A stretch of 31,759 nt of DNA from a virus. The position numbers were made by a program, and so were the translations under genes. Positions within the stretch are counted from its first letter, which is position 1. The number at the start of each line of letters is the position of its first letter. The notes below the pieces were generated by a model. The model was not told the DNA's origin and ran no database searches. It was given only the letters and a program-made list of their open reading frames with translations. This document shows, piece after piece, positions 22,937 to 30,621 of this stretch. The stretch is from positions 1 through 31,759 of IMG/VR virus record IMGVR_UViG_3300029182_000058, one strand, 5' to 3'.

Positions 22937-23026
22937 CTTGAAACCGTTGTAATGAGATGGTTTTAAGCATTATTATTTTTTACCCTTTGCATGAAAATAT
23001 TCATGCCGCGTGATGCGAGATAAGGG
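22937..23026 (+). promoter_or_regulatory. Leader hairpins, possible attenuator (cassette 2)
   Basis: CTTGAAACC (22937-22945) pairs with GGTTTTAAG (22959-22967), then a T-rich run. A second hairpin, GCATGAA/TTCATGC (22989-23006, loop AATA), lies inside an outer CCCTT/AAGGG pair (22983-23026). The first occupies the same place as the hairpin at 11238. Confidence 0.5.
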
Positions 23027-23050
23027 ATAAAAAGAAAGGAGGAAAAGACG

Positions 23051-24670
23051 ATGAATCAAGCAAGAGTTCAGGTAGTACCGGTTCAGCAACCTAGCGTTTC
23101 CGTGATAAATAATGTTGATTTACACACAAGCATGGGACAGGTAAAACCACATAAACCTAGAGTGGCATCATACTGCAGAGTGAGTTCTGAAGAAGAACTT
23201 CAGCTAGGCTCCCTTGAAAACCAAATCATTCATTACACCAATTACATTAGATCAAAACCTGAGTGGCTTTATGCAGGAGTCTATTCAGATAAAGGTAAGT
23301 CAGGAACGGATATGTCCAAGCGAACAGGCTTTAATCGGATGATTAGAAAGGCTATGAATGGAGAAATTGATATTATCATTTGTAAGTCTATTTCTAGATT
23401 TGCCCGTAATGTTGTGGATACGCTGGATATTGTGAGACAGCTTACTGAAAAGGGCGTCCAGGTCATCTTCGAAAAAGAGAGACTGAACACCAAAGACATA
23501 ACCAGTTCACTACTAATAAAGATTTTGGCCACATTTGCAGAAGAAGAGAGCCGGAGTACTTCAGAAAATATTGAATGGGCTTTGAGAAAACGGTTTGAAA
23601 GAGGTGAGGTGGTTGCGGCTCAACTCTTTGGTTATAAGACGAAGAAAAACAAGGAGTGGGAGATTGTTGAAAAAGAAGCGGCCATAGTAAGAGAAGCCTA
23701 TGCAATGTTTCTTTCTGGCTATAATCTGACAGATATTGCTCAGCATTTCATTCGTAGAGGATACAAGAAGCGCTCCGGAGAGATTGATTGGACATCTTCT
23801 AATATAAGCAGCTTTCTTACAAACGAAAGATATTGTGGAGATGCTCTTAGCAGAAAAACATGTACTTTGGATTTTAGATCTCATAAGACAGTAGTCAATA
23901 GGGGACATAAGCCTCAGTATTATGTTGAGGACCATCATGAAGGGATTGTGCTAAAAGAAGATTTTCAAAAGGTCCAGGAGATTATGAATGAGAACAAAAC
24001 CACCCAATCAAATAAAGGAAGATACAAACGCTCTGCTATTACCAGCAGAATTGTCTGCGCCAGCTGTGGAAAGAACTATCATCGCTTCGGTCAGAAGGGG
24101 AAAATAACCAGATGGCGATGTTCGTCAAATGCAAAGAGCGGACTTTTATGCAAGGCTCAACCTATTGAGGAGACTAAGATAGAAGATCTTCTCATAGAAG
24201 GCTTTGAAAAACGTTATGGCATGGATCAGAGAACAAATGATGGCTTGCTGATTAAACAGCTTATAAAAGAGTTATCAAGTGCAGAAACCGTAAGAGAAAG
24301 AGAGCAAAATCTGTTGAGGGTGGAGCTTGAAAAGTGCCTGATTGCTGAAAACAATGCTATCTTAAAAAATCTAGATGTAGAAGACATCAAGGCTAAAAGA
24401 AAAGAAGTCGAAGAAACAATCGCTGAAAAAACAAAGTTATGGGAGGCTTTTGACAAAGACCATGTCTTTAGAGAAGCATCCTTGAATAAGCTTAAAACCC
24501 TAAAGGGTTCAGATAAAGCCATTTATAAAATACTAGATATCTCTTTTATAAGAGCGTGGGTGATTCACATTACAGTGGAGTCACCTTTTTTATTTACCAT
24601 TAAGTGGATTGATGGAGAAGAAACCGTTGTCGGTCAATTTAGAGGAGGAATGTACTATGACTCAAAATAG
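23051..24670 (+). CDS. Large serine recombinase A' (cassette 2)
   Basis: This 539-residue enzyme is the counterpart of recombinase A, with about the same length and roughly half to two thirds of residues alike in the resolvase domain by eye. It starts at ATG after AAAGGAGGAAAAGACG. The resolvase domain has Y-C-R-V-S (S45), K-S-I-S-R-F-A-R-N and A-E-E-E-S-R-S-T-S-E-N; the zinc ribbon is C336-x2-C339 and C357-x9-C367, the same spacing as in A. A coiled coil (~395-470) precedes the short C-terminal beta part. It overlaps B' by 14 bases. No damage is visible, so it is probably functional, but the divergence suggests a different target sequence from A. Confidence 0.95.
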   Translation: MNQARVQVVPVQQPSVSVINNVDLHTSMGQVKPHKPRVASYCRVSSEEELQLGSLENQIIHYTNYIRSKPEWLYAGVYSDKGKSGTDMSKRTGFNRMIRKAMNGEIDIIICKSISRFARNVVDTLDIVRQLTEKGVQVIFEKERLNTKDITSSLLIKILATFAEEESRSTSENIEWALRKRFERGEVVAAQLFGYKTKKNKEWEIVEKEAAIVREAYAMFLSGYNLTDIAQHFIRRGYKKRSGEIDWTSSNISSFLTNERYCGDALSRKTCTLDFRSHKTVVNRGHKPQYYVEDHHEGIVLKEDFQKVQEIMNENKTTQSNKGRYKRSAITSRIVCASCGKNYHRFGQKGKITRWRCSSNAKSGLLCKAQPIEETKIEDLLIEGFEKRYGMDQRTNDGLLIKQLIKELSSAETVREREQNLLRVELEKCLIAENNAILKNLDVEDIKAKRKEVEETIAEKTKLWEAFDKDHVFREASLNKLKTLKGSDKAIYKILDISFIRAWVIHITVESPFLFTIKWIDGEETVVGQFRGGMYYDSK

Positions 24671-26354
24671 AAACTCTTCAGCGATGAATCCTCGGGTTCG
24701 GGTAATCCCTGCGAATATGAACATGCAAAGAAGAGGGGAAGGAGAAGAAGAACCAAAGGTTAAAGTTGCCGCCTACGCAAGGGTATCCACCCTTGAAGAA
24801 GAACAGCAGTCAAGTTATCAGCTGCAGGTTTCCTACTTTGAAGAATACATTGAAAGAAAACCGGACTGGGAACTTTATAAAGTGTACAGTGACGAGGGTG
24901 TAACAGGGACGAATACAAAGTACCGAACCGGCTTTAACCAGATGATTAAGGATGCCAAAGAAGGGAAATTTGACTACATCATTACCAAATCCATCAGCCG
25001 ATTTGCACGAAATACTTTAGACTGTCTGACCTATGTGAGGATGCTTAAAAACCTAGACAAACCTGTGGGAATTATATTCGATAAAGAGGGAATTAACACA
25101 TTGGATTCCCAATCAGAAACGATTCTGGTTGTCATCGCAAGCGTTATGGAGGAAGAAAGTAGAACCATAAGCGCCAATGTAAGCTGGGGTGTTCAGAAGA
25201 GATTTTCAAGAGGAATACCACACATACCAACAACCTACTTTTTAGGCTATGATGAGGACGAAGATGGCAACCTAATCATTAATGAAGAAGAAGCCAAGAT
25301 TGTAAGAAGAATATATCGAGAGTTTCTAAGCGGGAAAGGAACACCACTTATTGCCAAAGGGCTAACCAAGGATAAAGTAAAAACCGCTAGGGGAAACACC
25401 AAATGGACCAGTGATTCGGTTCTCAAGCTGATAAAAAATGAAAAATTCTGTGGCCATGCACTGTGCCAGAAGTCAGTTACTCTAGACCCTTTAACCCATA
25501 AGCGGGTGAGAAATAAAAACCACAAACCACAGTATTTCATACGAAACAATCACCCACCGATTATTTCAGAGGAAGATTGGAACGCGGCTCAGAAGGAGCT
25601 AGAACGCAGAAGTAGAATGCGCCATGATCCAGATGGGAAGTACCGAAGATGCTACAGCAACACAGCTCCTTTTTCTAACATGCTATTTTGTGGGGAGTGT
25701 GGGGTTCCGGTGCACAGAAGACGCCTTACCTCAAAGAAGAATGGCCAATCTTATAAATTCACGGTGTGGCAGTGTAGGGTATCAGCGATGAAAATGGAAG
25801 CGGATTATGAATGCCATACAAAGTATATATGGGAAGAAGTCATTGAAAGAGCTTACAATGAAATGCTTCTGAAAATGACAAAAGAAATCGACCAGATTCG
25901 AATGGAAGGTGAAGCGGCCATAAAAGAGGTCAGCCTATCTGAAGAAGAAAATGCACGATTAGAAGAAGTGGAAGAAATCATTGACAGAATCAGCGATCAA
26001 ATTACTGAAATGTCTATGAGAGAAAGCATCACCAACGATCCCATCTATGACGCCACCCTTAGAAATCTTATTTACGAGTCTCAAATTTACCAACAAGAAC
26101 ATGAAAACCTCCTGAAGAACAAAGAGGAAAGCATCTTTATGAAGAAGAACCTGGATATTCTTATTGAGTATCTACAGGGGCTGCAAGACTTCGAAACCTT
26201 CGATGCGAAAATGTTTAGAGAGACTGTTGAACGGGGTCTCATCTATGATGATTACCAAATAGAGTTTATCTTTAAATGTGGGGTCAAGCGAAAGGCCCTC
26301 GGCTGGAGGAGAGGAAAGGACCCGGTGGAACCGCTGAACTTAGATACTCTTTAA
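24657..26354 (+). CDS. Large serine recombinase B' (cassette 2)
   Basis: This 565-residue enzyme is the counterpart of recombinase B. The ATG at 24657 is chosen over an in-frame ATG at 24609 because AGAGGAGGAATGTACT precedes it and the overlap with A' then matches cassette 1. It has A-R-V-S-T (S44), D-E-G-V-T-G-T, K-S-I-S-R-F-A-R-N, and the same H-I-P-T-T-Y-F-L-G-Y entry to the Recombinase domain as B. In the E-x-S-R region it reads M-E-E-E-S-R-T-I-S. The zinc ribbon begins C345-x2-C348 and includes W-Q-C-R-V and E-C-H, with the long spacing typical of B. A coiled coil (~415-520) follows. Confidence 0.95.
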   Translation: MTQNRNSSAMNPRVRVIPANMNMQRRGEGEEEPKVKVAAYARVSTLEEEQQSSYQLQVSYFEEYIERKPDWELYKVYSDEGVTGTNTKYRTGFNQMIKDAKEGKFDYIITKSISRFARNTLDCLTYVRMLKNLDKPVGIIFDKEGINTLDSQSETILVVIASVMEEESRTISANVSWGVQKRFSRGIPHIPTTYFLGYDEDEDGNLIINEEEAKIVRRIYREFLSGKGTPLIAKGLTKDKVKTARGNTKWTSDSVLKLIKNEKFCGHALCQKSVTLDPLTHKRVRNKNHKPQYFIRNNHPPIISEEDWNAAQKELERRSRMRHDPDGKYRRCYSNTAPFSNMLFCGECGVPVHRRRLTSKKNGQSYKFTVWQCRVSAMKMEADYECHTKYIWEEVIERAYNEMLLKMTKEIDQIRMEGEAAIKEVSLSEEENARLEEVEEIIDRISDQITEMSMRESITNDPIYDATLRNLIYESQIYQQEHENLLKNKEESIFMKKNLDILIEYLQGLQDFETFDAKMFRETVERGLIYDDYQIEFIFKCGVKRKALGWRRGKDPVEPLNLDTL

Positions 26355-26423
26355 AAAATAGATTCCGAAGCCGTAATAAAAACTGAATACCTAGTGTACT
26401 TAAAATACTCCTTTGACCATTAG

Positions 26424-26443
26424 AGATTGTACTTGCAATATGT
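26424..26443. promoter_or_regulatory. Conserved dyad between recombinases B' and C'-D' (cassette 2)
   Basis: AGATTGTACTTGCAATATGT shares the GTACTTGCA core with 14742 and again is flanked by dyad arms (ATTG/CAAT), although the arm bases differ. TTGACC (26412-26417), a 17-bp spacer and CAATAT (26435-26440) would make a promoter here, placing the dyad across the -10. The rest of the 147-bp gap (26355-26501) shows nothing else. Confidence 0.5.
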
Positions 26444-26501
26444 TTCATACAGAGGGAACATACCAACAAGCGTAATCTTTATGAGGAAAGGAGTTTTTTA
26501 A

Positions 26502-29500
26502 ATGGACCAAAGAGATAAGGCCATGTGGGTACACACACTGTGGGATCCGCTGGACGAGATGCATCAAAGTCCACTAAACAGCAAGAAAGAAGGTATCAGA
26601 GTTGCAGCTTACTGCAGAATCAGTAAGGGGAACACCAATTATAGATCCCTTGAAAATCAAGTGAGCTATTACAGCAACTACATCTACAATAAACCAAATT
26701 GGAAATTTGTCGGAGTGTATATCGATAATCAAATATCCGGTGGAACCATCGAACACCGAAATGGATTCAAGCGAATGCTTCGTCATGCCAGGGAAGGAAA
26801 GATCGATCTAATTCTTACAAAAAGCATATCCAGATTTTCAAGAAACACAAAGGAAATCTTAGAAGTGCTTCAACAGTTAAAAGAAAGTGGCACAACTGTA
26901 TATTTTGAACGTGAAGGCGTGGAGGTTTCTAAGGGTCTGAGTTCACTGGTCTTAGAGACTCATGCAGCCATGGCCCAAGATTTCATCGAAGGGGTTTCAA
27001 ACCTTGTGAAGTTTTCTTATCAGAAACGCCTGAATGAAGGACGACCTTACTTTCATGAGATGTACGGCTATGATTTAGTTGAGCCAGGTGGCAAAGACAT
27101 GGTGAAGATTAATGAAGAGGAAGCAGAAGTAGTTAGGTGGATTTTTAATCAGTTTATTGGTGGCGCCACTTATGCTGATATCACTAGAGAACTTATACAT
27201 CGAGGAATTAAAACAAAAAAGGGAAATGATCGGTGGGCCCATACACAAATTAGAAAAATCATTAATGCGATAGCCTATACAGGAAACAAAAGGGCAAAGG
27301 CACAAACCAAGGACCTTTTTACAGGAAAGATTACTGGCAGCGGTCCATATAAGGAGCAATATTTAATTGAAAATAGTCATCCGGCGATAATATCCATGGA
27401 TGTATTTAATAGAGCTCAGGCGAGGGTTGAGAAAAACAAGAGAACTAAAAAGCAAATCAGAACGCCAATAAGTAACCCGCTGAAATATAGAGTATTTTGT
27501 GGTCGATGCGGAAAATTGGTGCGAAGAAAAAATGACTATAGATATGGATGTGCCTATACCAATGCCAGCGTGAAGCTTTGTGATTTAGAACTTATAAAAA
27601 CTTATGACCTTGTTGCTATGGGGTTAAGAGGCTTATTCGAACGCATGCTGGGGTTAACCATTATTGCAACTAAAAACAGAAAAGACATCACATATGAAAT
27701 GGTAGATCCCCTTGGCAGAAGTGAGAAGACTTTAAAAGAAGATTTTCGTCTGATGCTTAGGGATCTTGAGAGAATCCTCGTCAGGGTCAACCAGAATGAC
27801 CATTTTGAATTTCAGCGCCTAAAGTATTTTACTGACATCGAAATTGCCAAAAGGCAGAATCAGATAGAGCTGATTGAACAGCTAGAAGATGAGTATTCCT
27901 CTTTTGAAGAAAAAGTTGGTCGTATTGAAGATGATAGAGAGTATCGAAATGATGCTCTTGTTTGGTTAAAGACCATAAGGGGCATAGACCATTTTATTAA
28001 TGCTGCAACCATTGAAATGGTTAGAGCGTGGATGACAAAACTGACAATCTATTCAGGGTCAGCTTATGTTATCGAGTGGATTGATGAAAAAACAACGACG
28101 ATTGGGCAAGAAGAAATTCCTGGTATCGTAGAAGCTGCAGAAAACAAACGATTAGAAAGGGAAAGCCGACTAAAGAAACAAGAGAAACCTTTATTAAATG
28201 ATCTTATTAACTTTGAAGCTGCAGAAGATTCTTTAAAAGATAATGAAAATTCTAAAGCCCGGAGAAAGGAGGAGCTCTTAGTGGAAGCAACAGCGATTAC
28301 AGCAGACTCAAAGAGTCTGGCAAAAATAAACAACCAGAATAAACTTATGCGCGACGTGGTTGTCCTTGAGCGTGGACTAAGTATTAAAGACATAGGCGAT
28401 TTAAAGAAGAATATTCTTAAGAACAGGATGAGCCAGCTTAATCAGGAAGAAAAGAAGAAACTGAGGGTTGCAGCGTACTGCAGAGTATCAACAGAGATGG
28501 ATGAGCAAAAGCTCTCTCTGCAAACCCAGCTTGCATACTATAACTACAAAATACTTTCGAATCCTTTATGGGAGCTTGCTGGAATCTATGCAGATGAAGG
28601 GGTATCAGGAACTATAACCGAGCACAGGGATGATTTTAATCGGATGATTGAAGACGCGAAAAAAGGTAAGATCGATATGATCATTACAAAATCCATCTCT
28701 CGATTCAGTAGGAATGTGGTTGATGTTTTGGGAACATTAAAGACGCTCCATGAGTTACAACCTGCTTGTGTATGCTACTTTGAAAAAGAAAACTTGAAGA
28801 GCAATGATCCAAACTCTTCATTAATTTTATCGCTAATGGCGACCGTCGCAGAAGAAGAGATTGTTTCCTTATCCAATAGCATCACCTGGGGTGTGCAAAG
28901 TCTTGCTCAAAGAGGAACCATCAGTAGAAGGACAGATATGTATGGATACACCATTGATAAGAACAGGGAGTGGCACATTGTTGAGGAAGAGGCAGAAGCT
29001 ATTCGATTGATGTATCAATTATTCATAGAAGGTAAAAATATTTTTGAGATTGTTGAACATCTAAATGAGCTGGGGATAAAGAGTCCAAAGGGCAGTGACT
29101 ATTGGAGTTACAATACGATCCGAGAAATATTGAGAAATGAAAAGTATCACGGTGATTATGAATTTCAAAAATACTACACAAAGGTTGCCGGGAGCGTAAG
29201 AAAAGCCAATAATGGCCAGGTTCCAAAGTATTATATTGAGGAACATCATCAGGCCATCATTGATCGAGAGATATTTGAAAATGCACAAAAGGTTTTCGAA
29301 GATAGGAAGAGAGATCCCGTTATGAATGAAAAGAAAGACGGGACTGCAGGTAGAGCGGTTTACTACAAGAAGTTCACATGTGCTGAATGTGGTCATATTA
29401 TTTCTAGGTATGGAAGTTCTACCTATGATTCCAGAGAAGGAAGTACTTGGCGGTGTTACAATTCCTCAAAAACAACAGGTTCAACGTGTGATGTAAGCAC

Positions 29501-30350
29501 ATATTTCATTGAAAGATATATGGATTACTATTTTGTAGATACACTAAGGAAAATCAAAACAAGCGAAGACTTCAGGCAACAGATAAAAGCCCATTTGAGA
29601 GAACTGGATTTAACGGAAAAAGAACTGCGGCATAAAGAGGACCTTGAAATGCAAATGGAAACATTAAATCAAGAGCTTTATAAGGCGGTGGATACGGAGA
29701 TCCAAAAGAACGGTAAAAATACACAGCTGATCAACCAGATAACGGATGATATCATTCAATTGAGGGAGAAGCACTACAAGTATATCGAGCGGTTAGAACA
29801 GTTACAGGAGGATAGAGAGCGGTTGGAGAAGCTTCTGCAATACTGCGAAAAGATGAAGCCTTTCTCTTTAAAAACATTCCATAATATGAGACCGCGAATC
29901 AAGCCTGGTGATAGCGTATATTCCAAGACCAACAGCGCAAGAGATGTTTCATACATGGACTTGGAAGGAGAAGATCACTTCCCTGAAGAAGTTTTTATTG
30001 AGCATGTGTTGAGCGCAACCATTGATAAAGCCGGGGAGATCAAGTTTAAATTTGCAGAGGGTGTAGAGTTTGGTTCGGGATTAGACTATGAGAAGTACAA
30101 AGAACGGTTTGAAAAACAAAAGAAGAAAATCCAAATAGAGGAGCTTTTAATCTCCGCTGAAGTACAAGAGGTGAAAGAGTACTGTAAAGAATACAGAAAA
30201 CCAAAGGAAATTCGAGAGCATTTGGGCATTAAGAGTGAAATTTCATATCGGAAAAGAATCCAGGAACCTCTTTATAAAGCGGGGAAGTTGATGGTTAATG
30301 ACGCAAAAGTAACTCAACTAAGAATGTATAGATGGGCAGATGAGGAGTAG
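26502..30350 (+). CDS. Double-length serine recombinase C'-D' with winged-helix tail (cassette 2)
   Basis: This 1282-residue protein is the counterpart of the fused gene at 14834. It starts at ATG behind GAAAGGAGTTTTTTAA. The C' half has Y-C-R-I-S (S41), K-S-I-S-R-F-S-R-N and a zinc ribbon from C333-x2-C336; its usual E-E-S-R motif is replaced by Q-D-F-I-E-G-V-S. A charged linker (~555-650) follows, then the D' half with Y-C-R-V-S-T (S663), R-F-S-R-N, E-E-E-I-V-S-L-S in place of E-E-S-R-S, and a zinc ribbon from C960-x2-C963. Residues ~1190-1282 extend beyond the end seen in cassette 1 and look like a winged helix (E-V-K-E-Y-C, P-K-E-I-R-E-H-L-G, Y-R-K-R-I, P-L-Y-K-A-G-K-L). An internal start at 28281 would give a 689-residue D'. 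Confidence 0.92.
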   Translation: MDQRDKAMWVHTLWDPLDEMHQSPLNSKKEGIRVAAYCRISKGNTNYRSLENQVSYYSNYIYNKPNWKFVGVYIDNQISGGTIEHRNGFKRMLRHAREGKIDLILTKSISRFSRNTKEILEVLQQLKESGTTVYFEREGVEVSKGLSSLVLETHAAMAQDFIEGVSNLVKFSYQKRLNEGRPYFHEMYGYDLVEPGGKDMVKINEEEAEVVRWIFNQFIGGATYADITRELIHRGIKTKKGNDRWAHTQIRKIINAIAYTGNKRAKAQTKDLFTGKITGSGPYKEQYLIENSHPAIISMDVFNRAQARVEKNKRTKKQIRTPISNPLKYRVFCGRCGKLVRRKNDYRYGCAYTNASVKLCDLELIKTYDLVAMGLRGLFERMLGLTIIATKNRKDITYEMVDPLGRSEKTLKEDFRLMLRDLERILVRVNQNDHFEFQRLKYFTDIEIAKRQNQIELIEQLEDEYSSFEEKVGRIEDDREYRNDALVWLKTIRGIDHFINAATIEMVRAWMTKLTIYSGSAYVIEWIDEKTTTIGQEEIPGIVEAAENKRLERESRLKKQEKPLLNDLINFEAAEDSLKDNENSKARRKEELLVEATAITADSKSLAKINNQNKLMRDVVVLERGLSIKDIGDLKKNILKNRMSQLNQEEKKKLRVAAYCRVSTEMDEQKLSLQTQLAYYNYKILSNPLWELAGIYADEGVSGTITEHRDDFNRMIEDAKKGKIDMIITKSISRFSRNVVDVLGTLKTLHELQPACVCYFEKENLKSNDPNSSLILSLMATVAEEEIVSLSNSITWGVQSLAQRGTISRRTDMYGYTIDKNREWHIVEEEAEAIRLMYQLFIEGKNIFEIVEHLNELGIKSPKGSDYWSYNTIREILRNEKYHGDYEFQKYYTKVAGSVRKANNGQVPKYYIEEHHQAIIDREIFENAQKVFEDRKRDPVMNEKKDGTAGRAVYYKKFTCAECGHIISRYGSSTYDSREGSTWRCYNSSKTTGSTCDVSTYFIERYMDYYFVDTLRKIKTSEDFRQQIKAHLRELDLTEKELRHKEDLEMQMETLNQELYKAVDTEIQKNGKNTQLINQITDDIIQLREKHYKYIERLEQLQEDRERLEKLLQYCEKMKPFSLKTFHNMRPRIKPGDSVYSKTNSARDVSYMDLEGEDHFPEEVFIEHVLSATIDKAGEIKFKFAEGVEFGSGLDYEKYKERFEKQKKKIQIEELLISAEVQEVKEYCKEYRKPKEIREHLGIKSEISYRKRIQEPLYKAGKLMVNDAKVTQLRMYRWADEE
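28266..28283 (+). promoter_or_regulatory. Internal ribosome site and GTG start for the D' half (cassette 2)
   Basis: AAGGAGGAG (28267-28275) followed by an in-frame GTG (28281-28283), V594 of the fused protein. AAGGAGG is a near-perfect Shine-Dalgarno and, with cassette 1, this is the second independent fused gene with a start signal at the same structural boundary. Confidence 0.6.
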
Positions 30351-30381
30351 GTGTGTAAAGAAAACCGATGTTTTTTTAGAT

Positions 30382-30423
30382 CCTAAGTTATAACCTAAGA
30401 TGCCACCTAAGCCATCACCTAAG
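30382..30423. repeat. Four CCTAAG hexamers at exact 12-bp spacing
   Basis: CCTAAG occurs at 30382, 30394, 30406 and 30418, each separated by six variable bases. The array lies between the fused recombinase stop and the third 61-bp repeat copy; cassette 1 has no such array. Confidence 0.85.
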
Positions 30424-30428
30424 TTCGA

Positions 30429-30490
30429 TTTTTTAATAATGTCACGTTATCCTCCATATATGAAGAAAAACATGCCAAAATTAAAAACAG
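30429..30490 (+). repeat. Repeat motif copy 3 (after C'-D')
   Basis: Matches the copies at 18287 and 18380 over about 61 bp: ACGTTAT, GAAGAAAA, ATG and CAAAATTAAAAA are kept in register. Its dyad TCCTCCATATATGAAGAA has a CATATATG centre. It lies 79 bp past the recombinase stop, whereas copy 1 lies 120 bp past the other one. Confidence 0.8.
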
Positions 30491-30568
30491 CCATTTTCCA
30501 CTTCACAAACTGAATAAAGAAGATCGTTCCCCAGTGACCCATAGACCTGAGGTTTTATCAGCAATAGA

Positions 30569-30621
30569 AAAACCCACTGAGTTGGCAGATAACAGTTATC
30601 TACCACTTGGTGGTTATTTTT
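30569..30621. terminator. Bidirectional terminator between C'-D' and Abi_2
   Basis: AACCCACTGAGT (30571-30582) pairs with ACTTGGTGGTT (30605-30615); inside, AGATAAC/GTTATCT forms a perfect 7-bp hairpin. T-runs occur on both sides (GAAAAACCC on the left gives T's on the minus strand), so it can end transcripts from both converging genes. The rest of the 30351-30619 gap holds the CCTAAG array and repeat copy 3. Confidence 0.75.

Noticed and set aside
30382-30423. CRISPR array
   Set aside because: Repeat units are only 6 bases with 6-base gaps; no 25-35-bp repeats or cas genes anywhere in the window.
30350-30440. Minus-strand glycine-rich reading through the CCTAAG array (L-G-x-G-L-G-G-I-L-G-Y-N-L-G)
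   Set aside because: Looks like a glycine zipper, but it has no start codon and a stop lies just upstream in frame; probably by-product of the 12-bp repeats.
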